NCBI GenBank assembly: GCA_021413965.1
Contig: JAIOPI010000038.1
Span: 27,484 to 91,483, forward strand
Origin: Lentisphaerota bacterium
GTDB taxonomy: Bacteria > Verrucomicrobiota > Kiritimatiellia > UBA8416 > JAIOPI01
Direction of reading: 5' to 3'
Length of the DNA: 64,000 nt
The notes under the pieces were generated by a model. The model worked only from the letters and a program-made list of their open reading frames with translations, did not search any database and had not been told where the DNA came from. The position numbers and the translations under genes were made by a program. Below are positions 17,666-26,606 of this stretch, piece by piece (the first letter of the stretch is position 1; each line of letters starts with the position of its first letter).

Positions 17666-19197
17666 AGGAAGATCCGGAGGTCGTTGTCTTGGCCGTGGTG
17701 CTGGCGCTGTTTGCGGGCACCATTCTCACCATCCGGCCCAATCGCATGCTCATTGCGGTGGCTGAACAGGCGGCGCGGCAGCGCCAGGCGGCGCACGAGG
17801 CGTGGCTCCTGCAGCACCCCGTGCTGCGCGGCTTGCGGCTCGCGCTGACGCTGGACGGCACGGTGGAGACAGCCGGCTGGATTGAGCATCCCATGCTGGC
17901 GGAGCAGGTCACCTATGTTCCGGGGCGCTTTCAGCAGGCCGTGCACGTGGGTCCGGGAGCGCGGATCGTGGTGCGGGAAGTCAGCATTCGGCCGGAAAGT
18001 ACATGGGCCCTGTGGGCACGCATCGATCCGGGCGCGGCCACGAACGGCTCCATGCGCATCATGGCCGCCAACGGATGTGAGATCGGCATCGAGGGCGACC
18101 GCCTGCTCGTTCAGCTTTACGATGGCCAGTCCAAGGTTCTGACGGCGCCGCGACCGCCGGTGGGGGCCTGGTTCCACGTGGCCATGGCGTGGGCCAAAGG
18201 CGAGCCGGACGGCACGCTCACGCTCTACGTGAATGGCCAACCGGTGGGAACGCGCGCGTATGCCAACCGCGTGGCGTATCCGTGGCGCCCCGTGACCATC
18301 GGCGCCGGGTACGACTATTCCCGACCATTCACCGGAGACATTGATGACGTCTGCACCTTTGACCGCACGTTGAACGCGGATGATGTGGCCGCCCTCGCCT
18401 GGCTGGGGCTCCGCGACCTGAAAGCGCGCCGCGGGGCGGAGGTCACCTCAAACGTCGTACAGGCGGCGCGGGAGACATGGCTGGCCGCTCAGCCTCCAGA
18501 AAGCAGGTCCGCCCCCACCGTGACGACTGCCGCGCGGGTTGAGTCCGGGCTCTATCGTGAACTGGCGCTGGGATTCACCTTTGATCACGGCTTGGAGCCA
18601 GGCCCGTCCGCACACGGGGAGTTCTCGATGCGGGGCACCCCCTCGACCGTGTCCGGCCAATTCGGGCAGGCCTGCCGATTCGGTGGCGCCGATCTTGTCG
18701 CCGTTTCGAATGTGGCCATCAAGCCTGAGGGCACATGGTCGGCCTGGGTTCGGCTGGCGGGCGACGACCATGGCGCGCAGCCGATGCGCGTGATGGACGC
18801 AAACGGCACGGGCTTTCAGGTGGAGGGGCAGCAGTGGACCGGTTTCCTGTTTGAGGAATCGGGCACGCACTACGTCGGCACGCTGGTCAGTTCGGGCACC
18901 TGGTTCCACGTGGCGATGACCTGGGGGCTCGATGCGGCGGGAAAAGGGAGCCTGCGGCTGTACAAGAATGGCGAGTCCGTGTCCGTGAGCGCCTATGGCG
19001 GCCGGCCGGGATATCCCGTGCGGCAATTGGTGGTCGGCGCGAGCTGGGATTTCAATCGCGGGTTCCAGGGGGCGCTGGACGACGTGTGTGTGTTCAACCG
19101 GTGCCTGTCCGCGGAAGAGGTGCGCGAGCTCATGGCCCGCGGTCTCACGGAATGGGAGGCGGGAGCGGTTGGCCGGCAGGGCGGGGCATGGCGGTGA
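17653..19197 (+). CDS. Membrane-anchored protein with two LamG-like domains
   Basis: A 514-residue protein with an N-terminal membrane anchor (VVVLAVVLALFAGTILTI) and two copies of a concanavalin-A-like LamG domain. Copy one spans about residues 55-245 and copy two about 310-495. The shared elements are a starting strand (LALTLDGTVE / LALGFTFDHG), WALWARI / WSAWVRL, GxWFHVAM (twice) and the closing DIDDVCTFDRTLNADDVAAL / ALDDVCVFNRCLSAEEVREL. LamG domains bind glycans or proteins on the cell surface. A clear AGGAGG lies just before ATG 17653, inside the end of the upstream gene. The duplication is clean and suggests internal gene duplication. Confidence 0.82.
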   Translation: MRRLKEDPEVVVLAVVLALFAGTILTIRPNRMLIAVAEQAARQRQAAHEAWLLQHPVLRGLRLALTLDGTVETAGWIEHPMLAEQVTYVPGRFQQAVHVGPGARIVVREVSIRPESTWALWARIDPGAATNGSMRIMAANGCEIGIEGDRLLVQLYDGQSKVLTAPRPPVGAWFHVAMAWAKGEPDGTLTLYVNGQPVGTRAYANRVAYPWRPVTIGAGYDYSRPFTGDIDDVCTFDRTLNADDVAALAWLGLRDLKARRGAEVTSNVVQAARETWLAAQPPESRSAPTVTTAARVESGLYRELALGFTFDHGLEPGPSAHGEFSMRGTPSTVSGQFGQACRFGGADLVAVSNVAIKPEGTWSAWVRLAGDDHGAQPMRVMDANGTGFQVEGQQWTGFLFEESGTHYVGTLVSSGTWFHVAMTWGLDAAGKGSLRLYKNGESVSVSAYGGRPGYPVRQLVVGASWDFNRGFQGALDDVCVFNRCLSAEEVRELMARGLTEWEAGAVGRQGGAWR

Positions 19198-19201
19198 TGG
19201 C

Positions 19202-20218
19202 ATGACGATCACGCTCACAGCAGCGACGGCGGATGTCCCGGGCGAATGGGGCGATTACGTGCGGGCACATCCGGTGGCGGACTGGTATCACGATCCGCGC
19301 TGGGCTCTGGTTTTTCATCGCGCCTACGGGTTGCGCAGTGCCTATGCGCTGGCACACGATGGACCCCGCGTGATTGCCGGCGCCCACCTCGTGGCCTGCC
19401 CGCGACTTCCGTTCGGACGGCGATTGATTGCCGGCCCGTTTCTGGCGGCGGGTGGGTGGCTGATGGATGCCGGTGTGGAGCGGGCCGCGGTTGAGGCGGG
19501 TCTCCTCGCGGAAGCGCGCCGGCAGGGCTACGCGAGCGTCGAACTGCGCGAGCATGACCCGGTGACGGCGCCGGTGGCCGGGGATCTGGTTACCCTGCGC
19601 CGCGCGTTGCCGGCGAGTGCCGGCGCGCTGTGGGGCGAACTCGACCCGAAGGTGCGCAACCAGATCCGCAAGGGGCAGAAGAGTGGCGTCACGGTTGCGT
19701 GCGGCCGTGAGCAGGTGGGCGCCTTCTGGTCGCTCTATGCGCGCCACCAATGGATGCTGGGCACCCCCACGCACGGCGCACGATTTTTCGAGGCCATGGC
19801 GGACGTGTTTGGTGGCGATGCCGAGGTGCGGGTGGCGTTCAAGGATGGGCAGCCGGTGGGCGGGTTGCTTGCCATACATGCCCGGGGAACCACGGTGGCG
19901 CTCAATGCCTGTTCGCGGCGCGAGTTCAACGCCCTCTGCGTGAATCATGTTCTGTATGGGGATGCGCTGGCCGGGGCGACCGCACGGGGGGCGCGGATGT
20001 TCGACTTCGGGCGCAGCGTCTTTGGCTCCGGCACCTTTGACTTCAAGCGCCAGTGGGATGCGCAGCCGATGCGCCTGCGGTATGTGTCGCTGGGCCGCGG
20101 CGCGGTGGCGGCCCCGACGGAATCGGTGAGACTGAAGCGGGCCGCGGTGTGGTGGTCGGCGCTGCCGTACGCGCTGGCCTGTAAGGTCGGGCCGCGATTG
20201 CGGCCGTACCTGGCATAG
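19202..20218 (+). CDS. FemAB-like peptidyl/acyl transferase (GNAT fold)
   Basis: A 338-residue protein of the FemAB-related group that accompanies exosortase/PEP-CTERM loci in other bacteria. The N-terminal part has DWYHDPRWALVFHRAYGL; the core has the helix VRNQIRKGQKSGV (about residues 150-165), the usual acceptor-side motif; and the C-terminal GNAT copy carries VGGLLAIHARG and FDFGRSVFGSGTFDFKRQW. Enzymes of this fold use aminoacyl-tRNA or acyl-CoA donors to modify cell-wall or exopolysaccharide precursors. It begins 4 bp after the LamG gene, on the same transcript. No exosortase gene is visible in this window, so the link to that system is only by analogy. Confidence 0.78.
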   Translation: MTITLTAATADVPGEWGDYVRAHPVADWYHDPRWALVFHRAYGLRSAYALAHDGPRVIAGAHLVACPRLPFGRRLIAGPFLAAGGWLMDAGVERAAVEAGLLAEARRQGYASVELREHDPVTAPVAGDLVTLRRALPASAGALWGELDPKVRNQIRKGQKSGVTVACGREQVGAFWSLYARHQWMLGTPTHGARFFEAMADVFGGDAEVRVAFKDGQPVGGLLAIHARGTTVALNACSRREFNALCVNHVLYGDALAGATARGARMFDFGRSVFGSGTFDFKRQWDAQPMRLRYVSLGRGAVAAPTESVRLKRAAVWWSALPYALACKVGPRLRPYLA

Positions 20219-20260
20219 CGCCATGGCGGGAACCCGGAACCCAGGAAAGCAGGAACGGTG

Positions 20261-21181
20261 ATGGAACGTAATCGCAGAGCGCCCGTCTTCTGCATGACCG
20301 TGGACATGGACGAGTGGTACCAGATCCGCTGGGTGACGGGCATGAAGGGATCGCTGTGGCCGGATACGCGGGCCCTATTTCGTGACTATTACAAGTCGGA
20401 CCGGCCGGCGGGCGAACTGCATGCGGGTGTCGACAAACTGCTGCGGCTGTTTGCCGCGGAGGGCGTGAAGGCCACGTTCTTCACGTTGGGCGAGACGGCC
20501 CAGTACTATCCCGAAGCCTTGAGGCGCATTGCGGCGGCAGGTCATGAAGTGGCGTGCCATTCGTATTTTCATACGGATCTGTTTCGTCTGACCGACGCGG
20601 AATTCGAGCGCGATCTGCAGCGGGCCAAGGCGTTGCTTGAGTCCGTGACGGGGCAGACGGTGAAGGGGTTTCGCGCCCCAAGCCTGACGCTGGAGAGGCG
20701 CCATGCCGCGGTGCTGCAGCGCGTTGGCCTGCGGTACGACAGTTCACTTTCGAACCTGCGCCCGATGTTTGGGAAGTACCGGGGATTTCACGGAACGCCC
20801 CAGACGCCGTACGTCATGGCGCCGGAGGATCTGCGCCGGGCGGGGGCAGGGGGGCTGGTGGAGCTGCCGATTCCGTCGATGCCGGTGGCGCACATTCCCG
20901 GCTCCATCGTGATCGTGCACCGCATCTTCGGCACCTGGTACTGCAAGCTGGCGATTGCCGCGGCGCTGAGGCGGGGCTATGGGATGTACTACTGCCACCC
21001 CTATGATCTGAACCCTGCGCCGACGCTCGGGCCACTGCGCTGGAAGCATCGCACGTTCCTGCGCCATCTGGGGCCCTGGTACGAGCGCGAGCTGGGACAG
21101 CTTCTGCGCTGGGTCAAGACCCGTGGCGCCACCTTCGTCCGCGGCGGCGACCTGGCGGAGACGGTTCGCGCGCGCGCGTGA
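20261..21181 (+). CDS. Polysaccharide deacetylase (NodB fold, DUF3473-like)
   Basis: A 306-residue carbohydrate esterase 4 type deacetylase. The metal-binding residues are visible as CMTVDMDEWYQ (Asp, near residue 15) and the later HSYFHTD motif (His pair, near 105). Further motifs are ATFFTLGETAQYYPEALRRI and GFRAPSLTLERRH. The DMDEWYQ start and the C-terminal YCHPYDLNP place it with the DUF3473-tailed enzymes of exopolysaccharide systems. It would remove N-acetyl groups from an exported or nascent glycan. ATG 20261 directly follows an in-frame GTG at 20258. It closes the polysaccharide cluster; the next gene starts 110 bp on. Confidence 0.87.
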   Translation: MERNRRAPVFCMTVDMDEWYQIRWVTGMKGSLWPDTRALFRDYYKSDRPAGELHAGVDKLLRLFAAEGVKATFFTLGETAQYYPEALRRIAAAGHEVACHSYFHTDLFRLTDAEFERDLQRAKALLESVTGQTVKGFRAPSLTLERRHAAVLQRVGLRYDSSLSNLRPMFGKYRGFHGTPQTPYVMAPEDLRRAGAGGLVELPIPSMPVAHIPGSIVIVHRIFGTWYCKLAIAAALRRGYGMYYCHPYDLNPAPTLGPLRWKHRTFLRHLGPWYERELGQLLRWVKTRGATFVRGGDLAETVRARA

Positions 21182-21291
21182 GGCGGGGGGCGGCACCGCC
21201 GGCGCGCACCGAGGGCGACGGCCAGCGCTTTTCGCTTCCACGGGTTCGGCCGGGGTGCTGTAATGCGGCGGGTTCCGGATCCGGCGCACGC

Positions 21292-23364
21292 ATGCACACC
21301 CTGCTTATCGATAACTACGACTCCTTCACGTTCAACCTCTTCCAGGCCCTGGCGGAGGTCAACGGCCGCGAGCCGTTGGTGGTGCGCAACGACCAGCTGA
21401 CGCTTGCCGCCGTGCGCGCCCTGCCGGTCGATAATATCGTCATTTCGCCGGGCCCCGGTCGTCCGGAGCGGACCGCCGACTTTGGGCTGTGCGCGGAGGT
21501 CCTGCGATCCACGGACCTGCCCGTACTGGGCGTGTGCCTCGGGTGCCAGGGCCTGGGCGCCGCCTTTGGTGCGCGCATCGTGCGAGCCCCGGAACCGATG
21601 CACGGACGGCTGAGCCCCATCACGCACGACGACTCGGAACTCTTCATCGGCATGCCCCAGGGCTTCCAGGCCGTGCGCTATCATTCGCTCATGGTGGGGA
21701 CCGCACTGCCGGACAGTTTGCAGGACATTGCATGGACGGACGACGGCATCATCATGGGCCTGCGCCACCGGACGCGCCCCCTCTGGGGGATCCAGTTCCA
21801 TCCCGAATCGATCTGCACGGAGTACGGCACGCGTCTGCTGCAGAACTTTCGCGAACTCACGGCGCGGTACGAGTCGACGCATCGGCGCGCGCTGCGCATG
21901 ACGGCGGCGACCGGGGCGGATGTGTCCATCGTGCCACAAGGCCGCGCTCACGCCTCGCCGGCCCTGCCCTCGCGAGTGGCTCACTGGCGCAAGCGCGCGG
22001 CCACGGTGGATCCCGAGGAGGCCTTCACCCGGCTGTTCGGCGATGGCGACAAGGCCTTCTGGTTCGACAGCAGCCTGGTGGTCGCCGGGCTGTCGCGCTT
22101 CACCTTCATGGGCGCATCGTCCGGGATGCTGATGACGTACGATGTGGGGCAGGGGCAAGTCACCCTGACTACGGACGCGCGCACGAACGTCAGTCGTGAG
22201 GATTGTTTTGCGTGCCTGGCGCGAGAAGTGGCGGCGGGTGCGTGCGCGGATCCGGAGCTTCCGTTCGATTTCTGCGGGGGGCTGGTCGGGTATCTGGGGT
22301 ATGAGATGAAGGCGGCCTGCGGTGCATCCCCGGGGCATGCGTCGCCCTATCCAGACGCGGCGTTCATGCGGGTTGATCGCTTCCTCGCCTTTGATCACGT
22401 CGAGCGGGCACTCTACGTCGTGTGCCTTGGCCGTCGGGAGGAGCGCGCGGCTGCCGAGGCCTGGTTCGACGAGGTGGAGGCGCGGCTGGCGGGTGCCACG
22501 CCGCCGGTGGGGCCATCGCCAGTCCGCGCCACGCCGCCGGCGCCGGACGTGGCGCGCGCGCGCGCGGATTATCTGCGCGACGTCGATGCGTGCCGGGAAT
22601 TGATTGCCGCGGGCGAGAGTTACGAGATCTGTCTCACCCACACGTTGACCGTGGATGTGGACGTCGATCCGTTGCGCTATTACCGCGAACTGCGCCGGGT
22701 CAACCCCGCGCCCTACGCGGCCTTCCTGCGGTTCGGCGGGCTGGCGGTGCTCTCGTCGTCGCCCGAGCGATTTCTGCGCATCGACCGCGAGCGGATGGTG
22801 GACACCAAACCGATCAAGGGGACGGTTCCGCGCGGCGGCGACGCGGCGGAGGACGCGCGGCTGCGGGAGGCCCTGCGCACCAGCGTCAAGAACCGGGCCG
22901 AGAACCTGATGATTGTCGACCTGATGCGCAACGACCTGGGCCGCGTGTGCGAGATCGGCAGCGTGCATGTGCCGAAGCTGATGGATATCGAGACGTATGC
23001 GACGCTGCACCAGATGGTGAGCACGGTGCGCGGGCGATTGCGGGAGGGACTTGATGCCGTGGCGGCGGTGCGCGAGGCGTTCCCGGCGGGATCGATGACG
23101 GGGGCTCCGAAGCGGCGCACGATGGAGATTCTCGACCGCCTGGAGACGCGCGCGCGCGGGGTCTACTCCGGGGCCTGCGGGTACTTCAGCTTCAACGGCA
23201 CGGCGGATTTCAGCGTGGTGATCCGTACGGCGGTGGTCACGCCCGGGCGGGTGACGATCGGGGCGGGTGGGGCGGTGGTGGCGCTCTCCGATCCGGGGGA
23301 GGAGTACGCCGAGACCCGGCTCAAGGCGCAGGCGCTGCTGGCGGCGCTGGCGGCGGTTGGCTGA
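21292..23364 (+). CDS. pabAB: Fused aminodeoxychorismate synthase (PabA-PabB)
   Basis: A 690-residue fusion that makes 4-amino-4-deoxychorismate for folate. The N-terminal glutamine amidotransferase domain (about residues 1-195) has LLIDNYDSFTFNLFQAL, the nucleophile Cys in LGVCLGCQGLG and the His-Glu of WGIQFHPES. The C-terminal chorismate-binding domain (about 235-690) has the PIKGT motif; the Lys is the mark of PabB, where anthranilate synthase has PIAGT. The conserved ENLMIVDLMRNDLGRVC and GSMTGAPKRRTMEIL follow. An aminodeoxychorismate lyase domain is not present. The start at 21292 matches the family; the longer frame from 21178 reaches into the deacetylase end. Confidence 0.92.
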   Translation: MHTLLIDNYDSFTFNLFQALAEVNGREPLVVRNDQLTLAAVRALPVDNIVISPGPGRPERTADFGLCAEVLRSTDLPVLGVCLGCQGLGAAFGARIVRAPEPMHGRLSPITHDDSELFIGMPQGFQAVRYHSLMVGTALPDSLQDIAWTDDGIIMGLRHRTRPLWGIQFHPESICTEYGTRLLQNFRELTARYESTHRRALRMTAATGADVSIVPQGRAHASPALPSRVAHWRKRAATVDPEEAFTRLFGDGDKAFWFDSSLVVAGLSRFTFMGASSGMLMTYDVGQGQVTLTTDARTNVSREDCFACLAREVAAGACADPELPFDFCGGLVGYLGYEMKAACGASPGHASPYPDAAFMRVDRFLAFDHVERALYVVCLGRREERAAAEAWFDEVEARLAGATPPVGPSPVRATPPAPDVARARADYLRDVDACRELIAAGESYEICLTHTLTVDVDVDPLRYYRELRRVNPAPYAAFLRFGGLAVLSSSPERFLRIDRERMVDTKPIKGTVPRGGDAAEDARLREALRTSVKNRAENLMIVDLMRNDLGRVCEIGSVHVPKLMDIETYATLHQMVSTVRGRLREGLDAVAAVREAFPAGSMTGAPKRRTMEILDRLETRARGVYSGACGYFSFNGTADFSVVIRTAVVTPGRVTIGAGGAVVALSDPGEEYAETRLKAQALLAALAAVG

Positions 23365-23545
23365 CGGCGCGCAGATCCAGGGACCGGATGGCTTGGACGG
23401 CGCACTCCCAGCGCCCCTCGGCGCAGAGCCCGCTGATGCCGGCGTCTTCATAGGCCTGAAGGGCCGCCTCCAGGCAGGCCTGGCGGATCCGTTCGGCGTG
23501 AGGCGGGGGCAGGCGCGGGGCATTGGTTGGGGATGTGTCAGTCAT
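23321..23545 (-). CDS. Small conserved protein of unknown function
   Basis: A 74-residue protein with a helical core ACLEAALQAYEDAGISGLCA followed by EGRWECAVQAIRSLDL. I recognise this pattern from short conserved bacterial proteins with no known function, sometimes mislabelled as acetyltransferases. It ends in a Pro/Ala tail that overlaps the 3' end of pabAB by 44 bp in antisense. A good promoter reading toward it lies at 23,629-23,657 (TTGAAC, 17 bp, TATAAT on the minus strand), which raises confidence that it is expressed. No Shine-Dalgarno sequence is evident. Confidence 0.65.
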   Translation of the reverse strand: MTDTSPTNAPRLPPPHAERIRQACLEAALQAYEDAGISGLCAEGRWECAVQAIRSLDLRAVSQPPPAPPAAPAP

Positions 23546-23563
23546 GGTTGAAGGAATTCGGCA

Positions 23564-23692
23564 GGGACGCCTCGCCCCACCGCGGCCGGTTTTCGCGCGT
23601 CAATTGACGTGGCGGATATCCAGATGTAATTATACACATATTGGGGCCGGGGTTCAAGGGGGGGCGCGGCTCGGCGGGACGCCTCGCCCCAC
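23564..23692 (+). repeat. Duplicated GC-rich unit in intergenic DNA
   Basis: The 17-bp string GGGACGCCTCGCCCCAC occurs at 23,564-23,580 and again at 23,676-23,692; both copies are flanked by TCGGC on the left and a CGG on the right. They bracket the promoter region in the 277-bp gap between the 74-aa gene and the PLP-enzyme gene. The role is unknown; it may be a dispersed genome repeat. Confidence 0.6.
23629..23657 (-). promoter_or_regulatory. Sigma-70-type promoter toward the 74-aa gene
   Basis: Reading on the minus strand, TTGAAC (23,657-23,652) is followed after exactly 17 bp by a perfect TATAAT (23,634-23,629). The predicted start of transcription is near 23,622, about 77 bp upstream of the small gene at 23,545. 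It is the best sigma-70 match in the chromosomal part of the window and stands out because the surroundings are very GC-rich. Confidence 0.55.
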
Positions 23693-23822
23693 CTCGGAGG
23701 CGATTCAGAAACTCGATATCAGCGGGAGGGCGCGGTGTCCCTGCCGAGGCACGCCGGCAGACGCCGACGTAAACCAGCCTGCGCCCACTTGTTTGTGAAT
23801 GGTCAATAAGGCGGGAGGGACG

Positions 23823-25007
23823 ATGACGGCACCGAAACGGGCGTTGCAGACGATCTGTGCGCATGGGGGGGAGCGGGGGGCGGAGGAGCGCGCGGGGAAT
23901 GCGTCGTTCGTACCGCCGATCGTGCAGAGCACGCTGTTCAATCTGGGCACCTCCGCGGATGCCGAGGCGCTGTTTGCAGGCGAGCGGCCGGGCTTTACGT
24001 ACTCGCGCTTTGGGAATCCCACGGTCGAGCGGCTGGCGTTGGTGCTGGCGCAGTTGGAGGGCGGGGCCGGTGCGCTGGTGACGGCGTCGGGCAATGCGGC
24101 CACGCTCTGTGCCCTGACGGCGGCCCTGCGCGGGCGCGACGATCGCATCGTGACCCATCCCGATGTCTACGGCGGGACGCTCGAACTGGTTCGCATCTGC
24201 GGAGAGCGCTACCGCCTGCCGGTGGAGGTGGTCGATCCTGCGCAGGCCGCGGACTGGCAGGCCGCCATCGCGCGCGCGTCGGTTGTGCTGATCGAGACGC
24301 CGTCGAATCCGCTGCTGAAGCTGCTCGACGTGGAAGCGGTCGCGGCGTGCGCCCACGCCGCCGGCGCGCAACTGATCGTGGACAACACAGTGGCGACGCC
24401 GTGCAATCAGCAGCCGCTGCGGCTGGGGGCGGACTGGGTGGTGCATTCGGTCAGCAAGTACTTGAACGGGCACTCGGACATGATCGGAGGCTGCGTCATC
24501 AGCCGCGCGCCGCTGACGGCGGCGCAGCGTGGGGTGCACAAGAACCTTGGCGGCACGGTCAATGCCATGGACGCGTGGCTCATGCTGCGCGGCCTGCGCA
24601 CATTCGTGTTGCGTATGGAGGCGCACAATCGCAACGGGGCGGCGGTGGCGGAATGGCTGCGCGGGCATCCGGCGGTGAGCCGGGTGTTCTATCCAGGCTT
24701 GCCGGACAATCCCCAGGCCGCCATCTTCCGCCGGCAGATGGGGGCAGGTGGGGCGCTGCTGTCGTTTGAGCTCAACGGTGGCGAGGCGGCGGCGCGCGCC
24801 TTCCTGGATCGGCTGCAACTGGTCGTGCACGCGGTCAGTCTTGGCGGCATGGAGAGCCTGGCGACGCGTCCGGCGGCGACGAGCCACCGGGGGATGACGC
24901 TGGAGCAGCGCGCGGCGGCGGGGGTGAGCGGCGCGCTGATCAGGCTCTCGGTGGGCGTTGAAGTGCTGGACGACATTCTCGCGGACCTGGGGCAAGCGTT
25001 GGCGTAA
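23823..25007 (+). CDS. Cys/Met metabolism PLP-dependent enzyme
   Basis: A 394-residue trans-sulfuration enzyme (cystathionine gamma-synthase / O-acylhomoserine sulfhydrylase / methionine gamma-lyase group). The PLP lysine lies in HSVSKYLNGHSDMIGG near residue 215. Other family motifs are YSRFGNPTVERL, TASGNAATLCAL, VLIETPSNPLL and LIVDNTVATP. Length and motifs are normal, but the reaction (synthase, lyase or sulfhydrylase) cannot be told from sequence alone. GGAGGG stands 3 bp before ATG 23,823, which decides the start. It converges with the SGNH-like gene downstream. Confidence 0.87.
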   Translation: MTAPKRALQTICAHGGERGAEERAGNASFVPPIVQSTLFNLGTSADAEALFAGERPGFTYSRFGNPTVERLALVLAQLEGGAGALVTASGNAATLCALTAALRGRDDRIVTHPDVYGGTLELVRICGERYRLPVEVVDPAQAADWQAAIARASVVLIETPSNPLLKLLDVEAVAACAHAAGAQLIVDNTVATPCNQQPLRLGADWVVHSVSKYLNGHSDMIGGCVISRAPLTAAQRGVHKNLGGTVNAMDAWLMLRGLRTFVLRMEAHNRNGAAVAEWLRGHPAVSRVFYPGLPDNPQAAIFRRQMGAGGALLSFELNGGEAAARAFLDRLQLVVHAVSLGGMESLATRPAATSHRGMTLEQRAAAGVSGALIRLSVGVEVLDDILADLGQALA

Positions 25008-25150
25008 CGGATACCGGCGGGAATCCGGCCGTGACGGCCGGCTCCATTCGGCATGCGGAACCGGAACGGGCGAGGCGAGTGCCGATGGGCGGCCGCGCCC
25101 GGAGGTCGCGGCCCACCTGGGGGACACGCATAGGGACACGCACCGGGGGC

Positions 25151-26422
25151 TTACGCGGGCAGGGCGGCGCGGCGCTTGCCGGCGAGGAAGCGGACCAGCT
25201 CGACGGCCATGACCTTGTGATAAGGCGGTGCCGTGTGAATCTCGTCCAAGGCCGGGAACTCGGCGCGCAGCGGGTGCGAGTCGAGCAGCGGATAGACCTC
25301 GATGACCGTGGCGCCGGCCTCGCGTGCGGCCTTCACGGCGAGCTTCTCCCGCTCGTAAATTTCGGGGTATACCATCACGCTGTCGAAGACGATCACCTTC
25401 GACCCATGCTCTTGCAGGCGCTGGATCGCGTACTTGAGGTCGGAACGGTTTTCCTCGTTGTTGCAGATGGTCACCAGGATCGTCTGGTCGGGGCGTTGCT
25501 GGATGACCTGGTCGAGCAGTTGCTTGCGGGCGATCGTGGGGGTCAGGCTGCCGCGGCCGAGGTGAAGCCACTCGATGTCCGGATTGAAGTGCCGCACGAT
25601 GCGGCCGGCGATGTCCGTGAAACTGCCGGGGCTTGCCCAATGCAGGGACATGGTGAACGAATGGCCGCAGACGACCAGGCGCTGCGGGGGCAGCATGCGC
25701 AGGCCGCTGGCGCAATCCCGGACCTCGGGCGTGGCCAGCAGTTCGCGCGCCATGGTCTCGGCCGTGACCTTGCCGCGATACTTGTCGCCCCAGTTCCTCA
25801 ATTTGCGGGAGGCGAGGTGCCAATCGTTGGGCGTGACGTCAAAGGGGCAGGCACAGCACTTGGGGGAGAGTTCCTTGCCCATGGCGATGTACGCTTCGCG
25901 CTCGCAGACGAGGCCGAGTTCCTCGAGGCTGACGGGCAATTCCATCGCCAGGTAGTGGCGGAAGACGTCCTGGAGTTCCACGGCGTCGAGCATGATGTAG
26001 AGGACGATCTGGTAGAGGCTGGCGACCGCGCGCACGTGGGTGACGGGGGCCTGGGGCGCCGCGTGGCGAAGGTGGTCGGCGGCCACGGAGAAGGGCAGGC
26101 CGGGCGCGAGTTTGAGCCGCACGCTGGTCAGCTGTTCAACCGCGTCCTGGACGGTGGTGAAGGGGGGGGTATGGGGGATCTCGATGTGCGAGTCGCTGCC
26201 GCGCGTGAGCCAGTCTTTCACGGCTTCGGTCTTGGCGCTCATCAGGCGGCTGAAGGTGGCGGCCATCGCGTTTCGCGTGTCGGAGGAGCCAGGGAACGCA
26301 AAGGCAGCGGCATCACCGCGCCCGGTCTCTTCGCGGTAGCGCGCCTGGTGGGCATGCGCGCCGAGAATGACCGCTTCAACAAACTGCTGTTTCCGTAGCT
26401 CGATGGTGTTTGTGGGCTGCAT
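25151..26422 (-). CDS. Protein with degenerate SGNH-hydrolase-like domain
   Basis: A 423-residue protein whose C-terminal ~180 residues look like a GDSL/SGNH fold. The first block is LVVCGHSFTMS (GHS in place of GDS), a Gly block LGRGSLT follows, then VTICNNEENR where the Asn block is expected, and DEIHTAPPYHKVMA for the Asp-His pair. The N-terminal ~230 residues are helical, with a Cys-rich turn (SPKCCACPF) that may bind metal, and match nothing I know. An esterase acting on acetylated sugars would fit the carbohydrate locus, but the altered first block makes this uncertain. The start at 26,422 (MQPTNTIELRKQQF) gives a sensible N-terminus; the open frame upstream to 26,674 is not needed. Confidence 0.6.
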   Translation of the reverse strand: MQPTNTIELRKQQFVEAVILGAHAHQARYREETGRGDAAAFAFPGSSDTRNAMAATFSRLMSAKTEAVKDWLTRGSDSHIEIPHTPPFTTVQDAVEQLTSVRLKLAPGLPFSVAADHLRHAAPQAPVTHVRAVASLYQIVLYIMLDAVELQDVFRHYLAMELPVSLEELGLVCEREAYIAMGKELSPKCCACPFDVTPNDWHLASRKLRNWGDKYRGKVTAETMARELLATPEVRDCASGLRMLPPQRLVVCGHSFTMSLHWASPGSFTDIAGRIVRHFNPDIEWLHLGRGSLTPTIARKQLLDQVIQQRPDQTILVTICNNEENRSDLKYAIQRLQEHGSKVIVFDSVMVYPEIYEREKLAVKAAREAGATVIEVYPLLDSHPLRAEFPALDEIHTAPPYHKVMAVELVRFLAGKRRAALPA

Positions 26423-26606
26423 GGTGTGTTCCCCGTCGAATCCAGCCGAATCCATCAATGATTTCATAGCCCATCCCGAAAGGCAAGCGAGGACTCCGTC
26501 GTCGTGCGTGGCGATGTGCCCGGCACGCCTCAGAGTCTCGCGGGCCGCCCCCGCGAGGGCGCCCCGGTTCCGGGACGCCGGTCGCTGGTGGGGTTGCGTG
26601 GCGCGA

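Noticed and set aside
21001..23523. Minus-strand open frame of 840 codons
   Set aside because: It mirrors the pabAB gene; composition is Arg/His-rich and there is no recognisable motif.
23538..25823. Minus-strand open frame of 761 codons
   Set aside because: It crosses the PLP-enzyme gene and the SGNH-like gene in the wrong frame; no motif or ribosome site.
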